7,656 nt of DNA from DATKWS01 sp035529435 (lineage in GTDB: Bacteria; Krumholzibacteriota; Krumholzibacteriia; Krumholzibacteriales; Krumholzibacteriaceae). Each line of letters opens with the position of its first letter. Position 1 is the stretch's first letter. The notes under the pieces are model-generated. The model made no database searches. It was not told where the DNA came from and worked only from the letters and a program-made list of their open reading frames with translations. Shown here piece by piece: positions 1 through 5,406 of the stretch. The stretch lies in contig DATKWS010000149.1 in NCBI GenBank assembly GCA_035529435.1, positions 1-7,656 on the forward strand. Reading direction: 5' to 3'. The position numbers and the translations under genes were made by a program.

Positions 1-79
1 GCGCCAGCTTCGGACTGATCTCGACCCGTTTCCTGGTGACGCGCAGGTACCGGTTACCCTGTCCCCATAAACACTTCAT
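1..79 (-). CDS. Start of a gene downstream of eno, cut by the window edge; possible FtsB/DivIC-like septum protein
   Basis: The minus strand carries an ATG (77-79) that overlaps the enolase stop codon as ATGA. A GGAG ribosome-binding site lies at 86-89, six bases upstream, inside the end of eno. The frame stays open to the window edge for 26 codons. The product begins MKCLWGQGNRYLRV and continues with a strongly basic stretch (RKRVEISPKLA), as is common just before a membrane helix that would lie beyond the window. The overlap and the good RBS indicate translational coupling with enolase. In several bacterial groups eno is followed by the small divisome protein FtsB/DivIC, which has a short basic N-terminus and a single transmembrane segment. 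The visible part is compatible with that, but too short to prove it. The existence of the gene is fairly likely; its identity is only an inference from context. Confidence 0.55.
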   Translation of the reverse strand, partial: MKCLWGQGNRYLRVTRKRVEISPKLA

Positions 80-1371
80 GGCTTGCTCCACGTGTGCGAC
101 GAGAAGGCGTTGCGGCCGGGATAGATGGCTATCTCGCCGAGCTCCTCCTCGATTCGCATCAGCTCGTTGTACTTGGCAACGCGATCGGTCCGTGAGAGAG
201 AGCCCGTCTTGATCTGACCCGCGGCGGTGGCAACGGCGACATGGGCTATCGTTACATCCTCGGTTTCCCCGGATCGATGTGAAATGACCGATGTGAACCC
301 CGCTCGTTTCGCCGTCTCGATCGCATCGAGCGTTTCGGTGAGGGTGCCGATCTGATTGAGCTTGATCAGTATGGAATTCGCCGCGCCCTCGCCTATTCCG
401 CGCAGGAGCCGCTCGGTGTTCGTCACGAAGATATCGTCGCCGACTATCTGCACCCTGTCGCCGAGGCGCCCCGTCAGGGTCTTCCAGCCGTTCCAGTCGT
501 CCTCACCGAGCCCGTCCTCGATCGAGATGATCGGGAACCGTTCAACGAGTCCCTCGTAGAATTCAACCATCCCCTCGGCGTCCAGCACCTGCTTCTCGGC
601 ATCGAGGTGGTAGCCGTCATCCTGGAGAAACTCGCTCGCCGCCGCGTCGATGGCCAGCGCAATCTCCTCGCCCGGTTTGTACCCGGCCTTTTCGATGGCG
701 CTGACCAGCATCTCGAGCGCTTCGGCGTTTGATTGCAGATCCGGCGCAAAGCCGCCCTCGTCCCCGACGGCCGTCGCGTATCCCCTGGCCGAGAGGAGTT
801 TCTTCAATGCATGGAATACCTCGGCGCCGTACCGTACCGCTTCCCTGATACAGGGAGCGCCGACCGGAACGATCATGAATTCCTGTATGTCGACATTGTT
901 GTCCGCGTGTTTGCCGCCGTTGAGTACGTTCATCATCGGGACGGGGAGGATACGGGCGTTTATACCGCCGATATACTGATAGAGCGGAATGCCGAGGGCA
1001 TCGGCGGCCGCATGCGCCACGGCCAGTGAGACGCCGAGAATGGCGTTGGCGCCGAGCTGACTCTTGTTCGGCGTTCCGTCCAGCTCGCGGAGGAGTTGAT
1101 CGATGTAGGCCTGGTCCAATGCATCGAGTTCGAGAATCTCCGGCGCAATGATTTCGTTTACATTGGAAACGGCGGTCAAGACCCCCTTGCCGCCGTACCG
1201 TTTCTCATCCCCATCCCGGAGCTCGACCGCTTCATGTTCCCCCGTCGATGCTCCAGACGGCACGATCACGCGCCCCGCGCCTCCCCCCGCGAGGAACGCC
1301 TCAACCTCGACCGTCGGGTTTCCCCGCGAGTCGAGCACCTCACGCGCGCCGATGAACTCGATGGACGTCAT
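76..1371 (-). CDS. eno: Enolase (phosphopyruvate hydratase)
   Basis: Enolase interconverts 2-phosphoglycerate and phosphoenolpyruvate in glycolysis and gluconeogenesis. It is a cytosolic Mg-dependent enzyme. The 431-residue product is the usual bacterial length and starts MTSIEFIGAREVLDSRGNP. Hallmarks, numbered from this start, are the SGASTGEHE loop (39-47), GDEGGFAPDL (about 203-212, general-acid glutamate region), the Mg ligands Asp242 (AIDAA), Glu285 (SIEDGL) and Asp312 (GDDIFVTN), the catalytic Lys337 (ILIKLNQIGT), SHRSGETED (364-372) and the C-terminal SRTDRVAKYNELMRIEEELG signature. The start at 1371 is chosen because AAGGAG (1378-1383) sits six bases upstream. An in-frame ATG at 1410 would add 13 residues lacking family similarity and would place the RBS inside the gene. 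The stop overlaps the next gene as ATGA, so there is no terminator between them. Identification is essentially certain. Confidence 0.98.
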   Translation of the reverse strand: MTSIEFIGAREVLDSRGNPTVEVEAFLAGGGAGRVIVPSGASTGEHEAVELRDGDEKRYGGKGVLTAVSNVNEIIAPEILELDALDQAYIDQLLRELDGTPNKSQLGANAILGVSLAVAHAAADALGIPLYQYIGGINARILPVPMMNVLNGGKHADNNVDIQEFMIVPVGAPCIREAVRYGAEVFHALKKLLSARGYATAVGDEGGFAPDLQSNAEALEMLVSAIEKAGYKPGEEIALAIDAAASEFLQDDGYHLDAEKQVLDAEGMVEFYEGLVERFPIISIEDGLGEDDWNGWKTLTGRLGDRVQIVGDDIFVTNTERLLRGIGEGAANSILIKLNQIGTLTETLDAIETAKRAGFTSVISHRSGETEDVTIAHVAVATAAGQIKTGSLSRTDRVAKYNELMRIEEELGEIAIYPGRNAFSSHTWSKP

Positions 1372-1435
1372 TGCCAGCTCCTTAATAATTCGCGCAATAA
1401 CAATTGACAACGAAAGAACTTATATAATGGAACCG

Positions 1436-1464
1436 ATGGTAAATATCAGGGAAAACCTTGTCAA
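1436..1464 (-). promoter_or_regulatory. Candidate sigma-70 promoter for eno
   Basis: Read on the minus strand, there is a perfect -35 hexamer TTGACA (plus-strand 1459-1464), a 17-base spacer, and a -10-like TACCAT (1436-1441, four of six consensus bases). Transcription would begin near 1429, giving a leader of roughly 60 bases before the enolase start at 1371. This is the best-spaced pair in the divergent region. The weak -10 keeps the confidence moderate. Confidence 0.5.
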
Positions 1465-1523
1465 TATAAAATTTAACTGAAATATGCGTGGAGGGATATT
1501 ATCATGGCATAGGGGAGGACACC

Positions 1524-1556
1524 ATGCGCGCGCCGTGTCAATTGGATGTGTCCTGA
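1524..1556 (+). other. Possible 10-codon leader ORF with a strong ribosome-binding site
   Basis: An ATG at 1524 is preceded by AGGGGAGG (1511-1518) at five-base spacing, the best Shine-Dalgarno match in this intergenic region. It encodes MRAPCQLDVS and then stops at TGA (1554-1556). Nothing links it to a known leader peptide family. It could be translated if a transcript starts upstream of it, but such a match can also arise by chance. Existence as a functional ORF is unproven. Confidence 0.15.
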
Positions 1557-1681
1557 GGCCGCTGTATGGAATCTCCGGATGTGGCGACAAATTCGACTTC
1601 CCAAGGCAGGGCGAACTTGCTATGTTTTTCGCTGGCAGAGGATGTGAGAGAGACATACCACAATTTTTACGATGATCTACC

Positions 1682-1708
1682 GGAAACATAATTCTCAGGC
1701 GTTCGTAT
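1682..1708 (+). promoter_or_regulatory. Candidate ECF-type promoter for the sigma-factor operon
   Basis: GGAAAC (1682-1687) and CGTAT (1704-1708) are separated by exactly 16 bases. This is the general layout of promoters read by ECF sigma factors: an AAC-containing -35 element and a CGT-containing -10 element, as in the SigW/SigX type. ECF sigma genes are often autoregulated, which makes the position just upstream of one meaningful. A caveat is that transcription would begin near 1714-1716. That leaves only about ten bases before the TTG start, and the AAGG ribosome-binding site at 1712-1715 would be partly lost. Confidence 0.45.
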
Positions 1709-1723
1709 GGTAAGGTGTAAGGG

Positions 1724-2326
1724 TTGAGTCGAGAAGACGCGAAACAGATTGAGCGATGCCTGAGAGGAGAACAGAAGGCTTTCGAGGAACTTCTCGACAA
1801 GTACAAGAGACCGGTATTCAGCATCTGCTACCGGATGGTAAAGAATCATGACGACGCGGAAGATCTGGCACAAGAAGTTTTCATCAGGACCTTTTCGGTC
1901 CTCGATCGATACGATCCGGCGTACCCTTTCTCGAGCTGGCTCTACCGCATCACGTCGAATCTCTGCATCGATCATATCCGGAGAAGGCGGGAGGGGATGT
2001 TTTCACTCGATCAGCCTGTTCAGGGGAAGGATGGTGAGATGTCCCGTCAGGTGCCTGACGATGGCGTCAAACCGGACCGGGATATCGAATCGAAGGAGAT
2101 GATGGAAGTGCTGGAACAAGCGATTCAAACCCTTCCCGAACATTACCGGGTGATCGTGATCCTGAGGCACCAGGAAGAACTATCGTACGAGGAGATATCG
2201 GACAATCTCGGGATTCCGCTCGGAACGGTCAAGGCGAGAATACATCGCGCGCGGAACATGATACGGGATTATTTCATTGCGAGAGGATTTCTCAAAGATA
2301 GCAACCAAGGTGGTGTCGAGTCATGA
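1724..2326 (+). CDS. ECF-type RNA polymerase sigma factor (sigma-70 family, RpoE-like)
   Basis: A 200-residue protein with the two-domain plan of extracytoplasmic-function sigma factors, which direct RNA polymerase to a small regulon, usually in response to envelope signals. Region 2 spans roughly residues 22-88 and contains the core-binding and -10 recognition block (DDAEDLAQEVFIRTF, then FSSWLYRITSNLCIDHIRRRR). A variable linker (about 90-127) leads to region 4 (about 128-181), with LPEHYRVIVILRHQEELSYE and the helix-turn-helix EEISDNLGIPLGTVKARIHR. The start is TTG at 1724. An in-frame TAA at 1718-1720 rules out any longer form, and AAGGTG (1712-1717) gives a six-base spacing. The TGA stop overlaps the next ATG (ATGA), so the genes are coupled. 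The cognate anti-sigma is probably the zinc-finger protein two genes downstream. Family assignment is very secure; the regulon is unknown. Confidence 0.95.
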   Translation: MSREDAKQIERCLRGEQKAFEELLDKYKRPVFSICYRMVKNHDDAEDLAQEVFIRTFSVLDRYDPAYPFSSWLYRITSNLCIDHIRRRREGMFSLDQPVQGKDGEMSRQVPDDGVKPDRDIESKEMMEVLEQAIQTLPEHYRVIVILRHQEELSYEEISDNLGIPLGTVKARIHRARNMIRDYFIARGFLKDSNQGGVES

Positions 2327-3432
2327 TTTCGCACTTTTTCCCCATTCGATGCGCTAAAAGGATGTTCGTGATCGGCGCGATCACGGCACTTGTCACCGGT
2401 GGCGCTACCGTGGGCGAGGCCGCTTCGTGGTATGAGGAAACGGAACAAAGGACCATCTCGGTGGAAGGCGAAAAACTACTCGTACTCATCACGCAGAGTG
2501 GCAATATCGTGGTCACGGGGGAGAAGGGGAGGGGCGAGATCGCACTGCGGCTTATAAAGAAGGTCAAGGCGGACGATGCCGATGAAGCAAAGCGGCTCGC
2601 ATCAATGCTGGAGCTCGAGATCACCCGTCGTGATCATGTGCTGCGGATCAGCACCGAGTACCCGAAACAGGACAAAGAAAAGAGGAGCCTCCTGTCGTAC
2701 CTCTTGAACCGGTACCCGAGGATGCAAATGGAGCTGATCCTCTCGGTACCGGACGGACTGGCGCTGGAGGTGGAAACGGCCAGCGGCGACGTGTCCATCG
2801 ATGATATGCAAAACGAGATCGATGTCACCGCTGCGAGCGGCGATGTGGAGATGAAGCGTATCGGCGGCACGCTGGCTGTACATGTGGCGAGCGGTGATAT
2901 CGATATCACCGATGTGGCGGGGAACGTGAAGCTGGTGAGTGCGAGCGGCGACGTCAAGGGAAGGAATATAGCCGGCGACTGTGTTATCAACACCACGTCG
3001 GGGGATATCGACCTTTCCGACATCGACGGGGATCTCGAACTGCGATCCGTGACGGGAGACGCGACCATTGATGGAGTCGGTTCGGTTGAATACAACGGGA
3101 TGAGCGGCTCCGGGAGGTTCATCGATGTGAGGGGAGGGGTATCGGCCTCGGCTGCGAGCGGGGATCTGTCGCTGCAGCTCGTACCGGCGGGCGATTTCGA
3201 TTACACCGTTCGCACATCGAGCGGCGGCATCGAGGTGCGTTTTCTCAGTATAATGGCCGGCGGCTACGTTCTCAAGGCAACGACCACGACGGGTGATATA
3301 GAAGCGATTCTCCCCATCAACATCTCGAAGGTCGGGAGAAATCATGTGACGGGAATCGTTCGTGACGGCAGATCAAGGATCATTCTCGAGACTGCGAGCG
3401 GCGATATTTCGATATCGGAACCCGAGGAGTAA
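2323..3432 (+). CDS. Exported DUF4097-type beta-repeat protein (putative adhesin-like beta-solenoid)
   Basis: A 369-residue protein with an N-terminal signal sequence. Basic residues near 9-13 are followed by the hydrophobic stretch FVIGAITALVTGGATV, with a likely cleavage at GEA/AS around residues 33-34. Residues 45-150 form the lead-in beta-rich region (TISVEGEKLLVLITQSGNIV). Residues 150-369 are dominated by SGD/TGD-centred strand repeats (VETASGDVSIDD, VTAASGDVEMKRI and so on), typical of the DUF4097 family, which is often annotated as putative adhesin and predicted to be a beta-solenoid. SGD or TGD starts at residues 154, 172, 190, 208, 226 and 244, exactly 18 apart. The start at 2323 has AAGGTGG (2307-2313) at nine-base spacing and overlaps the sigma stop. 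An alternative ATG at 2362 has no proper RBS spacing. The location between sigma and anti-sigma suggests a role in the same envelope response, as sensor or output. The biochemical function of the family is not established. Confidence 0.85.
   Translation: MISHFFPIRCAKRMFVIGAITALVTGGATVGEAASWYEETEQRTISVEGEKLLVLITQSGNIVVTGEKGRGEIALRLIKKVKADDADEAKRLASMLELEITRRDHVLRISTEYPKQDKEKRSLLSYLLNRYPRMQMELILSVPDGLALEVETASGDVSIDDMQNEIDVTAASGDVEMKRIGGTLAVHVASGDIDITDVAGNVKLVSASGDVKGRNIAGDCVINTTSGDIDLSDIDGDLELRSVTGDATIDGVGSVEYNGMSGSGRFIDVRGGVSASAASGDLSLQLVPAGDFDYTVRTSSGGIEVRFLSIMAGGYVLKATTTTGDIEAILPINISKVGRNHVTGIVRDGRSRIILETASGDISISEPEE
2782..3165 (+). repeat. 54-base-period coding repeat encoding 18-residue SGD coils
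   Basis: Within the DUF4097-like gene, codons for SGD or TGD recur every 54 bases at 2782, 2836, 2890, 2944, 2998 and 3052, then with one drifted unit (SGS at 3103) and again SGD at 3157. The DNA copies are diverged (AGCGGCGAC, AGCGGTGAT, TCGGGGGAT, ACGGGAGAC), so the conservation is at protein level rather than a recent tandem duplication. One 18-residue coil per repeat fits a beta-helix. Confidence 0.85.
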
Positions 3433-3438
3433 GTTCCC

Positions 3439-4086
3439 ATGGATTGTCATCTGTTCAGGATACTCTTGCAGCGGTACCATGACGGAGAGCTGGATGCCGT
3501 GGAACGGGCGGAGTACGAACGTCACCTGACACGGTGCACCGCCTGCCGTGAGCTGGATCATCAGTTCACCGAGGTGTTCAGGGCACTCGATGGGATACCG
3601 CTCATGGAGCCTGCGGATGATTTCAACGCGAGGGTCATGACGCACGTGAACGTGTCGCGGTACCGTGCACGGAGGGGGCGCAGGGCGATCAGGGTGATCG
3701 AGAACGCGTGGTGGTGGGTGCCGAGACCGGTCAGGATCGCGATACCGGTGTGTGCCGCATTCGCGCTCTTCGCCGTTGTCTACACACCGGTGCTGGAATT
3801 TCTCCTCGCCACGGGAGAGCGTGCCCTGGCCTTCGCCGGTTCGAGCCTGCTCGTCATCAAGGAACTCGCGGGGCGTTCCGGCGCGGTGCTCGAATTCCTC
3901 GGCACCGCGGCCCATTACCGCGTTGCCGGTGAGGTTCTCGTGAGGACGGTTCACCGGATTGCCGCCGAGATTCCGATCACGTATATCGGACTGGCCGCCG
4001 TGGCGCTCGTGTTTGTATTCTACATGGTAATACGAGCCGCGCGGATCGCCTGGAAAAAAGGAGATACGAATGCTGGCACTTTTTAA
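3439..4086 (+). CDS. Membrane-anchored zinc-finger anti-sigma factor
   Basis: A 215-residue protein that probably holds the operon's ECF sigma inactive at the inner membrane. The N-terminus is cytosolic in character and carries the zinc-binding anti-sigma (ZAS, zf-HC2) pattern. LLQRYHDGELDAVERAEYERH leads to the ligands His29, Cys33 and Cys36 in HLTRCTACREL. The family normally uses this HxxxCxxC set plus an upstream His or Cys, for which Cys3, His4 or His14 are candidates. A basic linker (RYRARRGRR, 74-82) precedes the first membrane segment (about 97-117, PVRIAIPVCAAFALFAVVY). A weaker hydrophobic stretch lies at 127-140, and a clear final helix at 179-198 (PITYIGLAAVALVFVFYMVI). This is longer than the usual one-helix anti-sigma. 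GAGGAG (3424-3429), lying in the end of the previous gene, is its RBS. It overlaps the next gene by 17 bases. The pairing with the sigma at 1724 is inferred from context. Confidence 0.85.
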   Translation: MDCHLFRILLQRYHDGELDAVERAEYERHLTRCTACRELDHQFTEVFRALDGIPLMEPADDFNARVMTHVNVSRYRARRGRRAIRVIENAWWWVPRPVRIAIPVCAAFALFAVVYTPVLEFLLATGERALAFAGSSLLVIKELAGRSGAVLEFLGTAAHYRVAGEVLVRTVHRIAAEIPITYIGLAAVALVFVFYMVIRAARIAWKKGDTNAGTF

Positions 4087-5329
4087 CGCCATTGTGGTCC
4101 GTGCGATTCTCGTCTGCGTATCATTCCTGTTCACGCTCGCTCCGACGACGGAAACGCTGAGGCGTGTGGGAATCATACCCCGCCTGAAGATCACTGCGGC
4201 GACTCGGGGGGACACCACCGCCGCGGCGGAATCGAAGCAGGCACAATCCGAGGAGGAAACCAAGGCGGCCAAGGACAAGAAGAAAAAGAAATCGATCAGC
4301 ATTTCGATAACCGACGAGGGTCTCAAGGTCGGCTCAGACGACGAGACCGAGCTCATCCTGGAGTTCGACGCGGAAGATATCTCGCGGGCGCTCGATGGGA
4401 TTGAAACCCTCGAGTCCCTGCCGGAGTCGATTCTCGCCGGCCTCGGCGGTGAGGATTCCCGGCGGTTCTACGATGTCAGGGGAAACGATCTCGTCAAGTT
4501 CGGCGAGACGATAACCGTCGGCGAGCACGAACTCGTGCGCGGCAACGTCGTTTCGATATTCGGCGACATCGAGGTGGAAGGCAAGGTGATGGGCGATATC
4601 GTCTCGGTCATGGGTGATATCGAACTGGGTCCCGGTGCGATCGTCAACGGTGAGGTCGTCTCGGTGCTGGGCGCACTGGACAAACACGCGGATGCGCAGG
4701 TGCGGGGGGAGACAGTGATCGTCGGCAGCGGCTCGGTACCGTTCAATATAGGCGTGCCCTTCTTCCAGAGGGGATTGCTGTTCGGCGCCGTCTCGAAGAC
4801 CATCATCTTCATCATCGGCGTTCTGCTCCTCGGGATCGTCATGGCATTTCTCTCCGACCGCATGAAGCGATCCTCCACATTCGTCTTCGGCTCGTTCTTC
4901 AAATCGCTGGGTATCGGAGCCCTCGTCCTGATTGTCGGCGCGATCGTGGTCACGATACTCGCCGTCATATTCAGCATCACGATCATCGGGATACCGGTGG
5001 CGATCCTGATCGTCTTCTCGTTCATCGCGCTGTGCATCCTCGGCTATTTCGTCAGCGCGATAGCTCTGGGTCGCTGGATCGGCACGAAGATGAACTTCGG
5101 GAGCGATTCCCCGTTCGTACACGGATTGATCGGGTTGGTGCTGCTCGCCGTTCTCGGGCTCGTTTCGTCCTTTATGTTCTTCAGCCCCTTCATCACGCCG
5201 CTGCGGTTCTTCCTGAGGGCCCTCGGCGGATTCATACAGTTCATCGCGTTACTCGCCGGGATCGGCGCGTTCATCACTTCGAAGGCCGGCACAAAGTCAA
5301 CGGAGACGATGCCCAACCTGCCGGTGTGA
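4070..5329 (+). CDS. Bactofilin-like beta-repeat domain fused to a polytopic membrane domain, exported
   Basis: A 419-residue protein of unusual layout. Residues 5-24 are hydrophobic and look like a signal peptide or anchor. A charged low-complexity linker follows (about 50-75, ending KDKKKKK), then a short beta segment SISISITDEGLKV. Residues 145-220 hold repeated short strands with glycine turns (HELVRGNVVSIFGDIEVEG, KVMGDIVSVMGDIELG, IVNGEVVSVLGALDKHA). This pattern is typical of polymer-forming bactofilin-like beta-solenoids. Five membrane helices follow at about 243-261, 279-303, 306-334, 349-371 and 386-403. If the N-terminal segment is cleaved, the beta domain faces the periplasm, unlike classical cytosolic bactofilins. 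AAGGAG (4058-4063) at six-base spacing fixes the start, inside the end of the anti-sigma gene. The context indicates an envelope role; its molecular function is unknown. Confidence 0.75.
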   Translation: MLALFNAIVVRAILVCVSFLFTLAPTTETLRRVGIIPRLKITAATRGDTTAAAESKQAQSEEETKAAKDKKKKKSISISITDEGLKVGSDDETELILEFDAEDISRALDGIETLESLPESILAGLGGEDSRRFYDVRGNDLVKFGETITVGEHELVRGNVVSIFGDIEVEGKVMGDIVSVMGDIELGPGAIVNGEVVSVLGALDKHADAQVRGETVIVGSGSVPFNIGVPFFQRGLLFGAVSKTIIFIIGVLLLGIVMAFLSDRMKRSSTFVFGSFFKSLGIGALVLIVGAIVVTILAVIFSITIIGIPVAILIVFSFIALCILGYFVSAIALGRWIGTKMNFGSDSPFVHGLIGLVLLAVLGLVSSFMFFSPFITPLRFFLRALGGFIQFIALLAGIGAFITSKAGTKSTETMPNLPV

Positions 5330-5348
5330 TGCGATCGTTCTTTACAGT

Positions 5349-5406
5349 CATCCAACTCCTTATTATTTTAAATAAGGTGATTTTTGGAAATGTAACGAGT
5401 TGGATG
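5349..5406 (+). repeat. Nested inverted repeat spanning the start of the Omp85 gene
   Basis: CATCCAACTC (5349-5358) is perfectly complementary to GAGTTGGATG (5397-5406), giving a 10-base-pair outer stem with 38 bases between the arms. The right arm contains the likely TTG start codon (5400-5402). The inner hairpin described separately lies inside it. A 7-base direct repeat TTTACAG flanks the whole unit (5341-5347 and 5407-5413). It could be an RNA fold that limits translation of the Omp85 gene or the relic of a tiny inserted element. The sequence pairing is certain; the role is not. Confidence 0.5.
5358..5385 (+). terminator. Possible rho-independent terminator or attenuator between the bactofilin-like gene and the Omp85 gene
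   Basis: CCTTATT (5358-5364) pairs with AATAAGG (5371-5377) around a six-base loop, and TGATTTTT follows. The stem is short and mostly A-T, so termination would be partial at best. It may reduce expression of the downstream Omp85 gene relative to the first four genes rather than end the operon. Confidence 0.35.

Larger units (their letters stand above)
1372..1723. other. Divergent intergenic region between eno and the sigma-factor operon
   Basis: About 350 bases hold the control sequences for two divergent units. The eno-proximal third (about 1380-1485) is AT-rich and contains the eno RBS and candidate promoter. It also holds a plus-strand TTGACA (1404-1409) and TATAAT (1423-1428), separated by only 13 bases, which is too close for a normal promoter. 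The middle (1486-1680) returns to the GC level of the flanking genes and has no convincing gene. A 63-codon open frame at 1484-1675 has no ribosome-binding site, and its composition (many Arg, Gly, Cys) does not look protein-like. One very short reading frame with a strong RBS lies at 1524-1556. A candidate ECF-type promoter lies at 1682-1708, directly before the sigma gene. No terminator is visible. Confidence 0.6.

Noticed and set aside
1372..1410. 13-residue N-terminal extension of enolase from an earlier ATG
   Set aside because: The strong AAGGAG RBS lies inside this extension and is correctly placed for the ATG at 1371, where enolases conventionally begin.
1404..1428. Plus-strand TTGACA followed by TATAAT, apparently a consensus promoter for the sigma operon
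   Set aside because: The spacer is only 13 bases, well below the 16-18 needed. A better-spaced alternative -35 for the TATAAT was not found.
1484..1675. 63-codon open frame upstream of the sigma gene
   Set aside because: No ribosome-binding site before its ATG, unusual composition rich in Arg, Gly and Cys, and no recognisable motif.
1420..1824. 134-codon minus-strand open frame across the intergenic region and the start of the sigma gene
   Set aside because: It overlaps a certain gene on the other strand and the eno promoter region, and its composition does not look like a protein family.
2782..3165. The regular 54-base spacing as a CRISPR array or other non-coding tandem repeat
   Set aside because: The spacing is in frame within a single long protein, only the short SGD codons recur, and the DNA copies are strongly diverged.
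2602..3345. 247-codon minus-strand open frame opposite the SGD-repeat gene
   Set aside because: Its apparent repeats are the reverse complement of the real 54-base coding repeat, and it has no independent start signals.
4334..5122. Long minus-strand open frame rich in Asp, Glu and Arg opposite the bactofilin-like gene
   Set aside because: It is the antisense shadow of a well-supported membrane protein gene. Its charged composition is the expected mirror of hydrophobic codons.
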